Below are positions 1-7,681 of a stretch of DNA of 29,000 bases, in pieces. The position numbers were made by a program, and so were the translations under genes. Position 1 is the stretch's first letter; each line of letters starts with the position of its first letter. Source of the DNA: a virus; the IMG/VR virus record IMGVR_UViG_3300030102_004342, positions 1-29,000 of that record; one strand, 5' to 3'. A model generated the notes under the pieces. The model was not told the origin of the DNA and did not search any database. It saw only the letters and a list, made by a program, of their open reading frames with translations.

Positions 1-3000
1 ACTGGATTACCACATGAAACACAAGCAACACATTTTGTCCTAAAATCAACGGATGCAACTATTAGGCAGACTATGGATAATTTTCCTTATAAAATACTTC
101 ATTGTGGTTATGGTTATGGTGCTGATTCAAGCAGTTATTATATTTATACCGATGCACCTTGGAATACATTTACTGGTTATCCTAACACCCTAGTAAGTAT
201 GCAAAATGTTCCGGGTTGCACAAGTACGGGCGGTGTCGGTAAGATATATTGGTCTGATGCCTATATTGATTTACACACCCCCGATGCAAGTTTATCAACT
301 ACAACCATTTTTAACAACACAACACCATTCAATATACCTAGTGTAAAAAATAGAGCAGCACATGCCGTTTGGATGCGGGATTTGACACAATCTCTTTGGT
401 TCAAAAAGATGTTTGGTAGGATAGCCGAGCAACCTGCTGTATCGGGAACACTACAAACACCATTACCTGTTAACACATATAGCGGAACATTCCATAGCCA
501 AGGTGTATTGACTGCAATAACACACACATCGGCAATAGCAACAACTTTTGCTAATGGAGGTGTTGCGGAATTAGTGCATCCTAGTGGTGAAGTTGACTCT
601 TTTTGTTTTGGCAGTATTAGTAATAACTCGGGTAAAATACAACTAAACAACTGCAAATTTATTACTCATAATTATGCAACTATTTTTGGCTTTAGCGGAG
701 GTGTGCCAACAATAAATCTTAGGACAATTAGTGATGACTTTAACCATATTTGGGTTTTGTGGGCGGATATGCGAAACGATGGTGAAGCCAATGCTGATGG
801 TAAAGAAAGAGTAAATAAATTTGGCGCACTTTATCCCACACCTGATAATTATAGCGTATCTCTACAATTTACTGACCAGGTAAATATAGACGGCTCGCCT
901 ATGGACTTTGTTGATTTAAAGGTAGGGTATGACTTAGACATTTGGGAAATGGATGCGGAAAAAGAACCATACACCGAGAACGCATGGAGCACTTTAGGCT
1001 CTAATAGTCACCACGAGCCCGATATGCATGAATGGGAAAGAAAGGCTGGGTCATTTCTAATATTTGATTTTTCTAAATTTTTCAATCTAAACACCGAGGC
1101 AAACGGTGGCAAATGTAACCAAATCACCGGTAGAAGAAAAACTTTAGGCGACTTAGTTATTGATACCGAGGGTCATCCGGCACTAATTGATGATTATTGG
1201 CAAGAAGTTGTTGCATCACCTAAAAACTTAGGATTAGGGCGAACAGATATTAGTAATCACCCCAATTGGTATAATTTCTTCAGTTCGGGTAGCAATTTAG
1301 CGGCAAACACAGGTGTAGCACCGAATATAACAAACACTCCGCAAGGTTCTACCGACTTGAAACTAGAGGACACTAGCGAATTCCCATCATCAGGGTTTGG
1401 GATGATTGAATTAGAAAGAGATTCGGCACAAGGTGGCACAAAAGAAAGAAATTTGTTATTTTTCACATGGTTTGCTAAAGATGACTCGACAAATACTCTA
1501 CAAAGGGTTACTACTTATGACTTAGATGAAACAACATTAACTCAAGAACAAATACTAAGTACAATGTTTTTGTATTATAGGGCTGTTACGGCAACCGGAA
1601 ATGCTTCTTTAGTGCTAGGCACTAACCAAGAATTGATTTATAATGACACAATAAATAACATTACTCGTGGTTATGAAAAAATTATAGTATATTCGGGACT
1701 AAGTGCGCCATTTGCACTACGATTTATGATGAAACTAAACGGCTACATTGAATCTAAGGACAAAGGAACATGGTATATTCACGATGCTATGCGAAGCATG
1801 ATAACTTTAGCAAACACAATTCATCCGTTATCTCTATTTAGATTACCAATAACATTTAGTAAAGTAAATATACCGATTACACGGAGGATGACCACTACAC
1901 AACAAGCCGTTAGTGTAGCCTCTAGATTATACAAAAATACCTCCGGAAATGTGTTAGATTGGGATAATTTTGGTGGTGTTGTTGATGTTAGAGGTAAATC
2001 GCTACTGCAGGGAATAGTCGAGATTGCCGAAAAAACTCGTGTAGGAACGGAAGGTTCTACAACTATTTTTACTTATACTACGGGTAGAGATGGTAAATTG
2101 GATTTACGGCCTGCGTATTCATCCGGTTTTGTATTTACACGCGATAATCTTAGCGTTTCAAACATAAGTGGGACACCTACTGCTAACATATCAAATGTTA
2201 GAGTTTTCTATAATAATGGTTCATCATTTGTAGATTTCCCTGCCGGAACGGCTGGAACCGAATCAAAGTGGAAGTTTGTAGATGTTCCTACGGTTAGGTC
2301 GGATAAAGAAGCATCACAAATAGCGAAAAGAACCTACGAACAATCAAGGCAAACAAATGTTGTCATTGATGCACAATTTATTACTCAAGCAACCGAAACG
2401 GATAAAATGCTTTTCGGTGCTCGCTATGGCTACATAGCCGACCCCGCATTTAGAACATCTTCACCCGTTTTACAAGGCGCACAAACATGGACTTCCTGGT
2501 ATAATGGTGTTCATTATAGTGGAATACAAAATAGGTTAGATGGTAATGTAACTTGGGCGGGTTTTGGCACTGTAAATGCATATAATAAAAGGGTATATGG
2601 CGAGGAGGTAACTAACTATACCAACGACCCACAAAGTAATTTTGGCGGTGCTTGTTCATTCCCTACCGGTGATGTTGACGCAGCGCAAAACTATGGGTGG
2701 ATAGGTGATAAATCTGTTACAAATGCCGTCGAGATAGTCCATATACCAAAGGGAATGCCAAAGTTTAGTGATGCACACGGACATGAGCTTCGTGTTAGCA
2801 TACAATTAGCCGATACCTACGAAGTTGCTGATGGAAAAGACATAGAGGATATGGAATTCTTCATTACACTTGCCGATATTGACCCATCATTTACACCCGG
2901 TACTACAACGGTAGGCTCTAATCACGATTTCCAACCTTTGACTATTAGCGAGGCTTATCCTGATACAACGGATTTGAAGTTTAAACACAGCGGGTTTTAC

Positions 3001-4449
3001 GAGTTAGAAATACCATCTGGCTATTGGTCAACCGCAACAGGTAATGAAAGGATTGTAGTTTCTATTGATGCCGAATACCTACGGGCTTGTTTACGACATA
3101 GAATGGGTAGTAAAGTAGGTTCACCGGTATGGGGTAACGCTGTGCAAATACCGGGTGCTCCATTGATAGGGGGAACGGCTGATGCTGGGTCATCTTTCCC
3201 TATGGGCGCAAGAATACAACCAAATATACCAACAGGGCGCGATGCACCTTGGTATCATGCACCGAGAATAGTAGTAGTAGATGACTTAAATTTTTACCCG
3301 TCAACAAAAGTTACCTATACGGATTCCGGTATAGGTATCAATACACCAACTGCATTTTCGATAAAGCAGGTAAAGTGGGATGCTACCGAGCGGGCGCATG
3401 ACAAAGTTACTTTGGTTTTAGAAAGGGATGAATCAAAGGCTTTAGAGGGTCTTGCATCATATATATTGCCCGAAATAAATAAGGGTAGAACACCCGGAAC
3501 AATACCTAGTAGACCCACACAACCTCCAAGAACAGGTAATGGCGGAGGGTCAGGTGATACCGGATATAGACCTGAAGTTCCACCACAAGTAGGGCCAATA
3601 GGAACACCTCATAGCGCACCATACGATTTGGGCTCACAACCTAATAAAACTATACAAAATAATCCTGACGGCGTTAGAAACCAGCCCGGTGCTGGCGTTG
3701 ATGCTGGAAGTACTACAATCAGCGGACAATTGTTTTCACAGGCAAATGTAGGAATAAACAATACAACTGTGGATTTGGTTAAAAGGGCTACGGGCAACAT
3801 GGACTTCCATAGTCAATTCGGTAACAAAGACGGTGAATTTAACTTTTTGGGGCAAAAGAAAAAAGGTGCTCCGGCACAAACAACCCGCGAATTAGATGGT
3901 ATTGACTGCATTTGGGATAAAAACAGGGGTGCGGTATTTTCTAGCGAAGGCGCAGTTTTTCCAGGCATTACTGACGCCGATTCAATAACTAACCCATCAC
4001 AAATACACTCCCATTCACTACGAGCCACCGTTCCTAGCGATGTGATAGGACAAAAAGTAGTTTTAAGTGGTCGTGTGTTTACGGAAGCCGATTTACAGGG
4101 GGCGGATAAAAGCGGAATTAGTCTTCTAGTAAAATTAGAGTGTATAGAAACCGGGAGTAGCATACAAAAGTTAGTGGCTATTTACGGTGGTGATACCGCT
4201 CTATCTACCCAAGAATCACAAAGTATTGATATTACACTTATAAGTGGCGAATTAGACGGTGCTAATGTAGAGGGTAATACTATCAAAGCGACTTTAAAGC
4301 GTCAAGCAAACTTTGCTACCGATACATCACAGTTCCATTCTTTGATACTAAACAATCTAAAAATGAAGTTTGTGCGTAGTGCGGTCTCGGGCAGGTCAGA
4401 TTCATATAGATTCTTAGGACTAAAGAGTGGTGGGGTGAGGGGTAATTGA
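1..4449 (+). CDS. Giant virion protein, probable tail hub/baseplate-like (5' end outside window)
   Basis: The frame is open from base 1, so the gene begins before the window; the first ATG at 73 is not a convincing start. At least 1482 residues are encoded. The protein is rich in Thr, Ser, Asn, Gly and aromatic residues, with no signal peptide or membrane segment seen, as expected of a virion protein. A central part (about residues 560-860 counted from the ATG) has the alternating beta pattern and an NVRVFY segment followed by a helical ASQIAKRTYEQSR stretch, which reminds me of tail hub (gp27/gp44-type) proteins. A Pro/Gly-rich linker around residues 1145-1215 separates a C-terminal beta-rich domain that could be a carbohydrate-binding or fibre-attachment unit. 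It is the only large + strand gene and ends in a 4-base overlap with the next gene. The structural role is likely; the exact tail component is inference. Confidence 0.6.
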   Translation, partial: TGLPHETQATHFVLKSTDATIRQTMDNFPYKILHCGYGYGADSSSYYIYTDAPWNTFTGYPNTLVSMQNVPGCTSTGGVGKIYWSDAYIDLHTPDASLSTTTIFNNTTPFNIPSVKNRAAHAVWMRDLTQSLWFKKMFGRIAEQPAVSGTLQTPLPVNTYSGTFHSQGVLTAITHTSAIATTFANGGVAELVHPSGEVDSFCFGSISNNSGKIQLNNCKFITHNYATIFGFSGGVPTINLRTISDDFNHIWVLWADMRNDGEANADGKERVNKFGALYPTPDNYSVSLQFTDQVNIDGSPMDFVDLKVGYDLDIWEMDAEKEPYTENAWSTLGSNSHHEPDMHEWERKAGSFLIFDFSKFFNLNTEANGGKCNQITGRRKTLGDLVIDTEGHPALIDDYWQEVVASPKNLGLGRTDISNHPNWYNFFSSGSNLAANTGVAPNITNTPQGSTDLKLEDTSEFPSSGFGMIELERDSAQGGTKERNLLFFTWFAKDDSTNTLQRVTTYDLDETTLTQEQILSTMFLYYRAVTATGNASLVLGTNQELIYNDTINNITRGYEKIIVYSGLSAPFALRFMMKLNGYIESKDKGTWYIHDAMRSMITLANTIHPLSLFRLPITFSKVNIPITRRMTTTQQAVSVASRLYKNTSGNVLDWDNFGGVVDVRGKSLLQGIVEIAEKTRVGTEGSTTIFTYTTGRDGKLDLRPAYSSGFVFTRDNLSVSNISGTPTANISNVRVFYNNGSSFVDFPAGTAGTESKWKFVDVPTVRSDKEASQIAKRTYEQSRQTNVVIDAQFITQATETDKMLFGARYGYIADPAFRTSSPVLQGAQTWTSWYNGVHYSGIQNRLDGNVTWAGFGTVNAYNKRVYGEEVTNYTNDPQSNFGGACSFPTGDVDAAQNYGWIGDKSVTNAVEIVHIPKGMPKFSDAHGHELRVSIQLADTYEVADGKDIEDMEFFITLADIDPSFTPGTTTVGSNHDFQPLTISEAYPDTTDLKFKHSGFYELEIPSGYWSTATGNERIVVSIDAEYLRACLRHRMGSKVGSPVWGNAVQIPGAPLIGGTADAGSSFPMGARIQPNIPTGRDAPWYHAPRIVVVDDLNFYPSTKVTYTDSGIGINTPTAFSIKQVKWDATERAHDKVTLVLERDESKALEGLASYILPEINKGRTPGTIPSRPTQPPRTGNGGGSGDTGYRPEVPPQVGPIGTPHSAPYDLGSQPNKTIQNNPDGVRNQPGAGVDAGSTTISGQLFSQANVGINNTTVDLVKRATGNMDFHSQFGNKDGEFNFLGQKKKGAPAQTTRELDGIDCIWDKNRGAVFSSEGAVFPGITDADSITNPSQIHSHSLRATVPSDVIGQKVVLSGRVFTEADLQGADKSGISLLVKLECIETGSSIQKLVAIYGGDTALSTQESQSIDITLISGELDGANVEGNTIKATLKRQANFATDTSQFHSLILNNLKMKFVRSAVSGRSDSYRFLGLKSGGVRGN

Positions 4450-4631
4450 GTGATTGGTGTCTTAGTGTAGGTAGTGGAGATATAGCGCACGAAACCTGTT
4501 TACCACCACATGCTTTTTTTATAGCGATTGCAGCGGAATGCTTTTTCTACATACTATGTGGTATGGGATTGTGGAAAGCCTTTAAACTACGACAACGAAA
4601 AAAACTCGAGATTTACCGGTCAAAGCCATGA
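4446..4631 (+). CDS. Small single-span membrane protein coupled to the structural gene
   Basis: The TTG start lies inside the stop of the giant virion gene (TTGA overlap), which suggests translational coupling. The 61-residue product has one hydrophobic span at about residues 23-43 (AFFIAIAAECFFYILCGMGL), preceded by a short Cys-containing segment and followed by a strongly basic tail (KLRQRKK). By the positive-inside rule the tail should be cytoplasmic. The last 12 bases overlap the end of the convergent ERCC4 nuclease gene. Size and topology would suit a holin-like, envelope-associated or virion-anchoring peptide, but no family is recognised. The non-ATG start and short length leave some doubt that it is expressed. 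Confidence 0.5.
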   Translation: MSDWCLSVGSGDIAHETCLPPHAFFIAIAAECFFYILCGMGLWKAFKLRQRKKLEIYRSKP

Positions 4632-5336
4632 ATCCCCCGCCTGTTTAATTAATCGAGCCCTTTGGCGCGTTATACCGCGTGTTTTCATTAACTCTTTCTG
4701 TGTCATTTTTTTATCAAGTATTTTCGAGATACTACCGTATTTAGTTAGTAATTCTTTTGCGATTTGAGGTGTAACGCCTTGAATACCACACAGCATCCTT
4801 ATCCGAGGGTCGGTTTCGCTAGCAACTCCGCTAACCAAAAATGGGTTGTTGTTGCGTTTACCTTGCATAGTCATTTGTGTGTGATTAGTCTTGACCCACT
4901 CTACGAAGTCGTTCATAGTTTCTACCTGCATGAATTTAATTTTAGGGTGACGAATATGAAGTGTTTCTTTAAATTTCTTGATTGTGGCGTGCATTCTAGC
5001 AATCTGCATAGCCATATCTTTTCTTGTAGGTCTACGACCTGGGATATAGGGCTTTAGAGTAGTGCCATATACAACGAGAAATGCTACATCAAAGTTGTCG
5101 GCTAAATCGGTAAGTTGTGCATGCACGGTTCTTGTACGACCATGACCCATGATTGAATGGTATAAGTCATTGATTTCTTTTGCCTCCATACCCCAACCTA
5201 AATCAGGTATAGTATAATCTCCAACCGGTAGTCTATCTACCTTCGCTAATCCCTTTTCATCTAAACTACTATCTCCCAGTGCCATCAACAATTTGTTGAT
5301 GACTTTCGGGTTTTCTCTATCATCAATGTGTAGCAT
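4620..5336 (-). CDS. XPF/ERCC4-type structure-specific endonuclease with C-terminal HhH
   Basis: The 238-residue protein opens with a beta strand and DDRE (residues 5-8), then LPVGDY (about 37-41) and EAKEINDL (about 51-58), which occupy the place of the GDxnERKx3D active-site signature; the Arg of ERK is Ala here. Residues 180-235 form a tandem helix-hairpin-helix with the pattern GIQGVTPQIAKELL and TRGITRQRARLI. This is the nuclease plus (HhH)2 layout of XPF/Mus81/Hef, without the helicase part. Such enzymes cut branched DNA at flaps, forks or recombination intermediates. The last residues are DSWL, one of four Trp-Leu ends in this virus that may bind the clamp. A TTG at 5339 directly precedes the chosen ATG. 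It follows the zinc-ribbon gene by 27 bases and probably shares its promoter. Confidence 0.88.
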   Translation of the reverse strand: MLHIDDRENPKVINKLLMALGDSSLDEKGLAKVDRLPVGDYTIPDLGWGMEAKEINDLYHSIMGHGRTRTVHAQLTDLADNFDVAFLVVYGTTLKPYIPGRRPTRKDMAMQIARMHATIKKFKETLHIRHPKIKFMQVETMNDFVEWVKTNHTQMTMQGKRNNNPFLVSGVASETDPRIRMLCGIQGVTPQIAKELLTKYGSISKILDKKMTQKELMKTRGITRQRARLIKQAGDSWL

Positions 5337-5363
5337 CAAAAAGCGTTATAAGAAATTGCGTCT

Positions 5364-5540
5364 TTAACATTTTGCTTCCGGGTGTCTAAGTAAGTGTATT
5401 TGGTCTGCAGTACTGCATACAAATTCCACATCAATACTATCACAGAAAGGACACATATAATGTCTTGATTTATCTGCCCATTGTTCAGAACACTTTAAAC
5501 ATTCCCAAATCTTCGAATATTCTACCGTCTTATTATCCAT
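5364..5540 (-). CDS. Small zinc-ribbon protein (58 aa)
   Basis: The product carries two CxxC knuckles, CLKC at about residues 14-17 and CPFC at about 30-33, plus two later cysteines, as in rubredoxin-like zinc ribbons. The frame extends upstream to an ATG at 5573, but the ATG at 5540 has GGAGG eight bases ahead of it and sits exactly 40 nt from a TATA box, so the shorter form is preferred. It heads the unit that continues into the ERCC4 nuclease. Proteins of this sort commonly bind DNA, RNA or a protein partner; no specific role can be assigned. Confidence 0.75.
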   Translation of the reverse strand: MDNKTVEYSKIWECLKCSEQWADKSRHYMCPFCDSIDVEFVCSTADQIHLLRHPEAKC

Positions 5541-5580
5541 TAGGATTACCTCCTCGCCACTACTATACCACATTAGGGTG

Positions 5581-5589
5581 TATAAATTC
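5581..5589 (-). promoter_or_regulatory. TATA box for the zinc-ribbon/ERCC4 unit
   Basis: On the + strand this reads TATAAATTC, giving GAATTTATA on the coding strand. It lies exactly 40 nt before the ATG at 5540. A start of transcription about 25 nt downstream would leave a leader of some 15 nt that holds the GGAGG ribosome-binding site. Confidence 0.65.
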
Positions 5590-5593
5590 TTAC

Positions 5594-6616
5594 TTATATT
5601 GTTCCGTCATACCGCCAACATTTACCAGCACACATATTACGGGCTTCAAACGCTCGGCATGTAGGTGATTGTTTATACTTCATGTTTGTTCTAATGCCGT
5701 GTCTAGTCTTATATGGGTTGAAATCACGCCACCCAAGACCTTTGATAAATTCATAGATAGTATCACCGATGGTCTCCCATTGTTCATCAGATACACTATC
5801 GGGGTGTGCAAACCACCGCATTTCCTCGGATAAGTGTTGCACTAAAGCCATGCGTGAAAAGTGATTAGGATTCTCCGAATTGATATGATTAGATATGCAG
5901 GGGGGTAGTGGTATATCTCCCGCATCGGTAGAGGCATCTACACCCATAACAAGTTTTGCGTTCTGATGCGATTCTGCGCCATTTGTGGGCGTTGGGTTAT
6001 CATGAACCCACCGGACAAAATCAAACGATTCTGACACGGTTCTGACGCCCAGAAACGGGCATAGTGAAAATGACCGCCCATCGGGTTTTTTGGGGATAGT
6101 AAATGAATCAGGATTAGTCATAAATTCATCTGCATTGATACAAACAGACCAACGACCTCGCTTTGCGTTGTATGTATTAGGAACACGGACTAACTTCTCC
6201 GGTAGCCCGACACCATCTAGAGTAGGTAAGTCTTTTGCCATCAAACGCTGGTATCGGTTCAAATGACCACGCCACTCATGACCGCATACCGGTCTGTTGA
6301 AAAATTGGAATACATGAAAGCCACGACCTGTAGCAACAACACGGACTTCACCGTTCAATCGGCGCAATAGTTTGGTAACATCTTGTTTTACTAATTCTAT
6401 GCCACCATCTTTGCCGGAGTCAAAGTCCCACCATGCTTTGTCAATCACGGCGGTCTTGTAGTCAAACTTCCAGTGTTTATCCTCCCGCTTTGCACGGAAA
6501 TGATATAGGGAAACATAGAGTGATGATTTGCCTAACAACCTACGAACATAGGACTTGAATTCATCGACGGAGTGACAATGCTTTCTCTTTAGACCTATTT
6601 CACGAGGAAATGACAT
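5594..6616 (-). CDS. Archaeo-eukaryotic primase, apparent PriS-PriL(C-terminal) fusion
   Basis: The N-terminal half has the catalytic marks of the archaeo-eukaryotic primase superfamily: WWDFDSG (D64 and D66, metal binding), ATGRGFH (H101, nucleotide binding) and LDG followed by VRVPNTYNAKRGR around residues 133-155. The C-terminal half resembles the iron-sulfur domain of the large subunit PriL: PPC at 238-240, a helical region, then SPTC (C320), NMC (C329) and GKC (C333), giving four cysteines able to hold a 4Fe-4S cluster. One 340-residue chain may therefore combine both heterodimer functions in RNA/DNA primer synthesis. The reading frame extends to a TTG at 6658, but that would run deep into the zinc-ribbon gene; the ATG at 6616 overlaps it by only 17 bases. 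It lies close to the PolB, clamp and helicase genes. Confidence 0.85.
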   Translation of the reverse strand: MSFPREIGLKRKHCHSVDEFKSYVRRLLGKSSLYVSLYHFRAKREDKHWKFDYKTAVIDKAWWDFDSGKDGGIELVKQDVTKLLRRLNGEVRVVATGRGFHVFQFFNRPVCGHEWRGHLNRYQRLMAKDLPTLDGVGLPEKLVRVPNTYNAKRGRWSVCINADEFMTNPDSFTIPKKPDGRSFSLCPFLGVRTVSESFDFVRWVHDNPTPTNGAESHQNAKLVMGVDASTDAGDIPLPPCISNHINSENPNHFSRMALVQHLSEEMRWFAHPDSVSDEQWETIGDTIYEFIKGLGWRDFNPYKTRHGIRTNMKYKQSPTCRAFEARNMCAGKCWRYDGTI

Positions 6617-6761
6617 TATGGAATTCGCTGCCACAATCAACACACCTACACACTTCAATTTCCTTTGGGGCGTCGCCTTCTTGTCCTGTTGCTAAAACCA
6701 TTCTATCAAATTCAAAATTTACTGAATCACAATCTGCACATACTATCTGTTTATCGGTCAT
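6600..6761 (-). CDS. Small zinc-ribbon protein (53 aa) ahead of the primase
   Basis: Translation from the ATG at 6761 gives 53 residues with CADC at positions 8-11 and CRCVDC at about 38-43, a compact zinc ribbon. The ATG is 24 nt from a TATTAACAT box, the leaderless spacing seen throughout this window, so the start is well supported. The stop overlaps the first codons of the primase by 17 bases, suggesting co-expression. It may be a primase accessory or regulator, which is inference from position only. Confidence 0.72.
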   Translation of the reverse strand: MTDKQIVCADCDSVNFEFDRMVLATGQEGDAPKEIEVCRCVDCGSEFHNVISS

Positions 6762-6785
6762 AATTTGCTGTCATTGGTGAAACTA

Positions 6786-6794
6786 TATTAACAT
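6786..6794 (-). promoter_or_regulatory. TATA box for the zinc-ribbon/primase unit
   Basis: TATTAACAT on the + strand differs by one base from the window's recurrent TATAAACAT box and is 24 nt from the ATG at 6761, predicting a leaderless transcript. Its first bases touch the 3' end of the Cas4-like gene. Confidence 0.55.
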
Positions 6795-7636
6795 ATTTGT
6801 GTAGGGTCTTCGGCTAACCCCATAGTCTCCGGTTCACATTGAATCACATAATCACAATATTGAGTGCAAAAGTAATCATTCCACTTTATAGGAAAGTCCT
6901 TGTTTTTTAGGTCGGCTACCGTCTTTTCATAGGCCTTCATAAAAGCATTGACGGTTCGTAGCGATAGTGGCTCCATAACAAACATGCCCTGTGTTAACCC
7001 CGTTCCAACTACTTTCTTCTTTTGTCCTTCTAATGTGGCTAGTAACTTTTCATCGGTAGCGTCAGGTGCTATGTATAAAAAGTGCGTAGGGCGTGGGAAC
7101 TCCGTAAATTCTAACATATAGGTATAGAACGCTAACTCCCTACGGGTGCGGGACATTTTACCGCTATTGAAGTTACCGGTTTTCAATTCTACCAATACTA
7201 TTTTGCCATCTTCGGTTTCTAATAGACCATCCATCGCACCTACCAAGTAAACATCTAACCGTTCATCATACACGGTAATCTTTTGCTCGGCCATTAGCAA
7301 TTTGTATTTACCAATTTTTTCTTCTAACATTGACAACAAATCGCCCATGACTAAGTAGCCATCATCTTCGTTGACCTTTTCTTCAACAGCCACTTTGATA
7401 GTTTCCTCCCGAACCACCGGGTCATTAGGCGCAACAATTAGAGGCTCCATGACTTTGTGTATCTTTGTGCCTCGTATCATAGATTCTGTGCGTGGTGGTC
7501 TGATGTCCGGTAGGCCAACGAATCTCCACCAATACTTACGGGGACATTGGTTGTATAACATGAATGAAGATTTGCTAATCTTTAGCGATACATCTTCGTT
7601 TACCTCGTGCGGGTTATAGGTGGTGGGTTGGGTCAT
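6788..7636 (-). CDS. Cas4/RecB-like PD-(D/E)XK nuclease with Fe-S cysteines
   Basis: The 282-residue protein follows the RecB/Cas4 order: SKSSFMLYNQCPRKYWW (residues 22-38, first Fe-S cysteine C31), RGTKIHKVMEP (RecB-family GxxxH-like motif), VGAMDGLLE and VLVELKTG (the catalytic D and ExK), RRELAFYTYML (QxxxY-like helix with Arg/Glu at the usual Gln), and a C-terminal cluster CTQYCDYVIQC supplying the remaining cysteines. Cas4-like enzymes are Fe-S exonucleases that resect DNA ends; archaeal viruses carry them outside CRISPR loci. No cas1, cas2 or repeat array is present here, so a role in viral replication, recombination or end processing is more likely than spacer acquisition. It is a single-gene unit with its own leaderless promoter, directly downstream of PolB. 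Confidence 0.87.
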   Translation of the reverse strand: MTQPTTYNPHEVNEDVSLKISKSSFMLYNQCPRKYWWRFVGLPDIRPPRTESMIRGTKIHKVMEPLIVAPNDPVVREETIKVAVEEKVNEDDGYLVMGDLLSMLEEKIGKYKLLMAEQKITVYDERLDVYLVGAMDGLLETEDGKIVLVELKTGNFNSGKMSRTRRELAFYTYMLEFTEFPRPTHFLYIAPDATDEKLLATLEGQKKKVVGTGLTQGMFVMEPLSLRTVNAFMKAYEKTVADLKNKDFPIKWNDYFCTQYCDYVIQCEPETMGLAEDPTQIC

Positions 7637-7657
7637 ATATCTATATCATAGTGATAG

Positions 7658-7668
7658 TATATATACAT
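7658..7668 (-). promoter_or_regulatory. TATA box for the Cas4-like gene
   Basis: TATATATACAT on the + strand; the part that aligns with TATAAACAT begins 23 nt before the ATG at 7636. Just downstream of the box is a 13-base stretch (7651-7663) that is repeated in the promoter at 18693-18705. Confidence 0.65.
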
Positions 7669-7681
7669 ATCTATCATCGGT

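Noticed and set aside
261-656. 131-codon frame on the - strand inside the giant virion gene
   Set aside because: It lies wholly within a long, convincing + strand gene, has no ribosome site or promoter and no recognisable domain; an antisense shadow.
4528-4767. 79-codon + strand frame across the convergent junction
   Set aside because: Overlaps the membrane micro-protein and the well-supported ERCC4 gene; no signal supports it.
6617-6658. Longer primase N-terminus from a TTG at 6658
   Set aside because: It would overlap the zinc-ribbon gene by 59 bases; the ATG at 6616 begins at the first residues that look like primase.
6788-7636. Cas4-like gene as a sign of a CRISPR locus
   Set aside because: No cas1 or cas2 and no regularly spaced direct repeats are present in the window; free-standing Cas4-like nucleases are usual in archaeal viruses.
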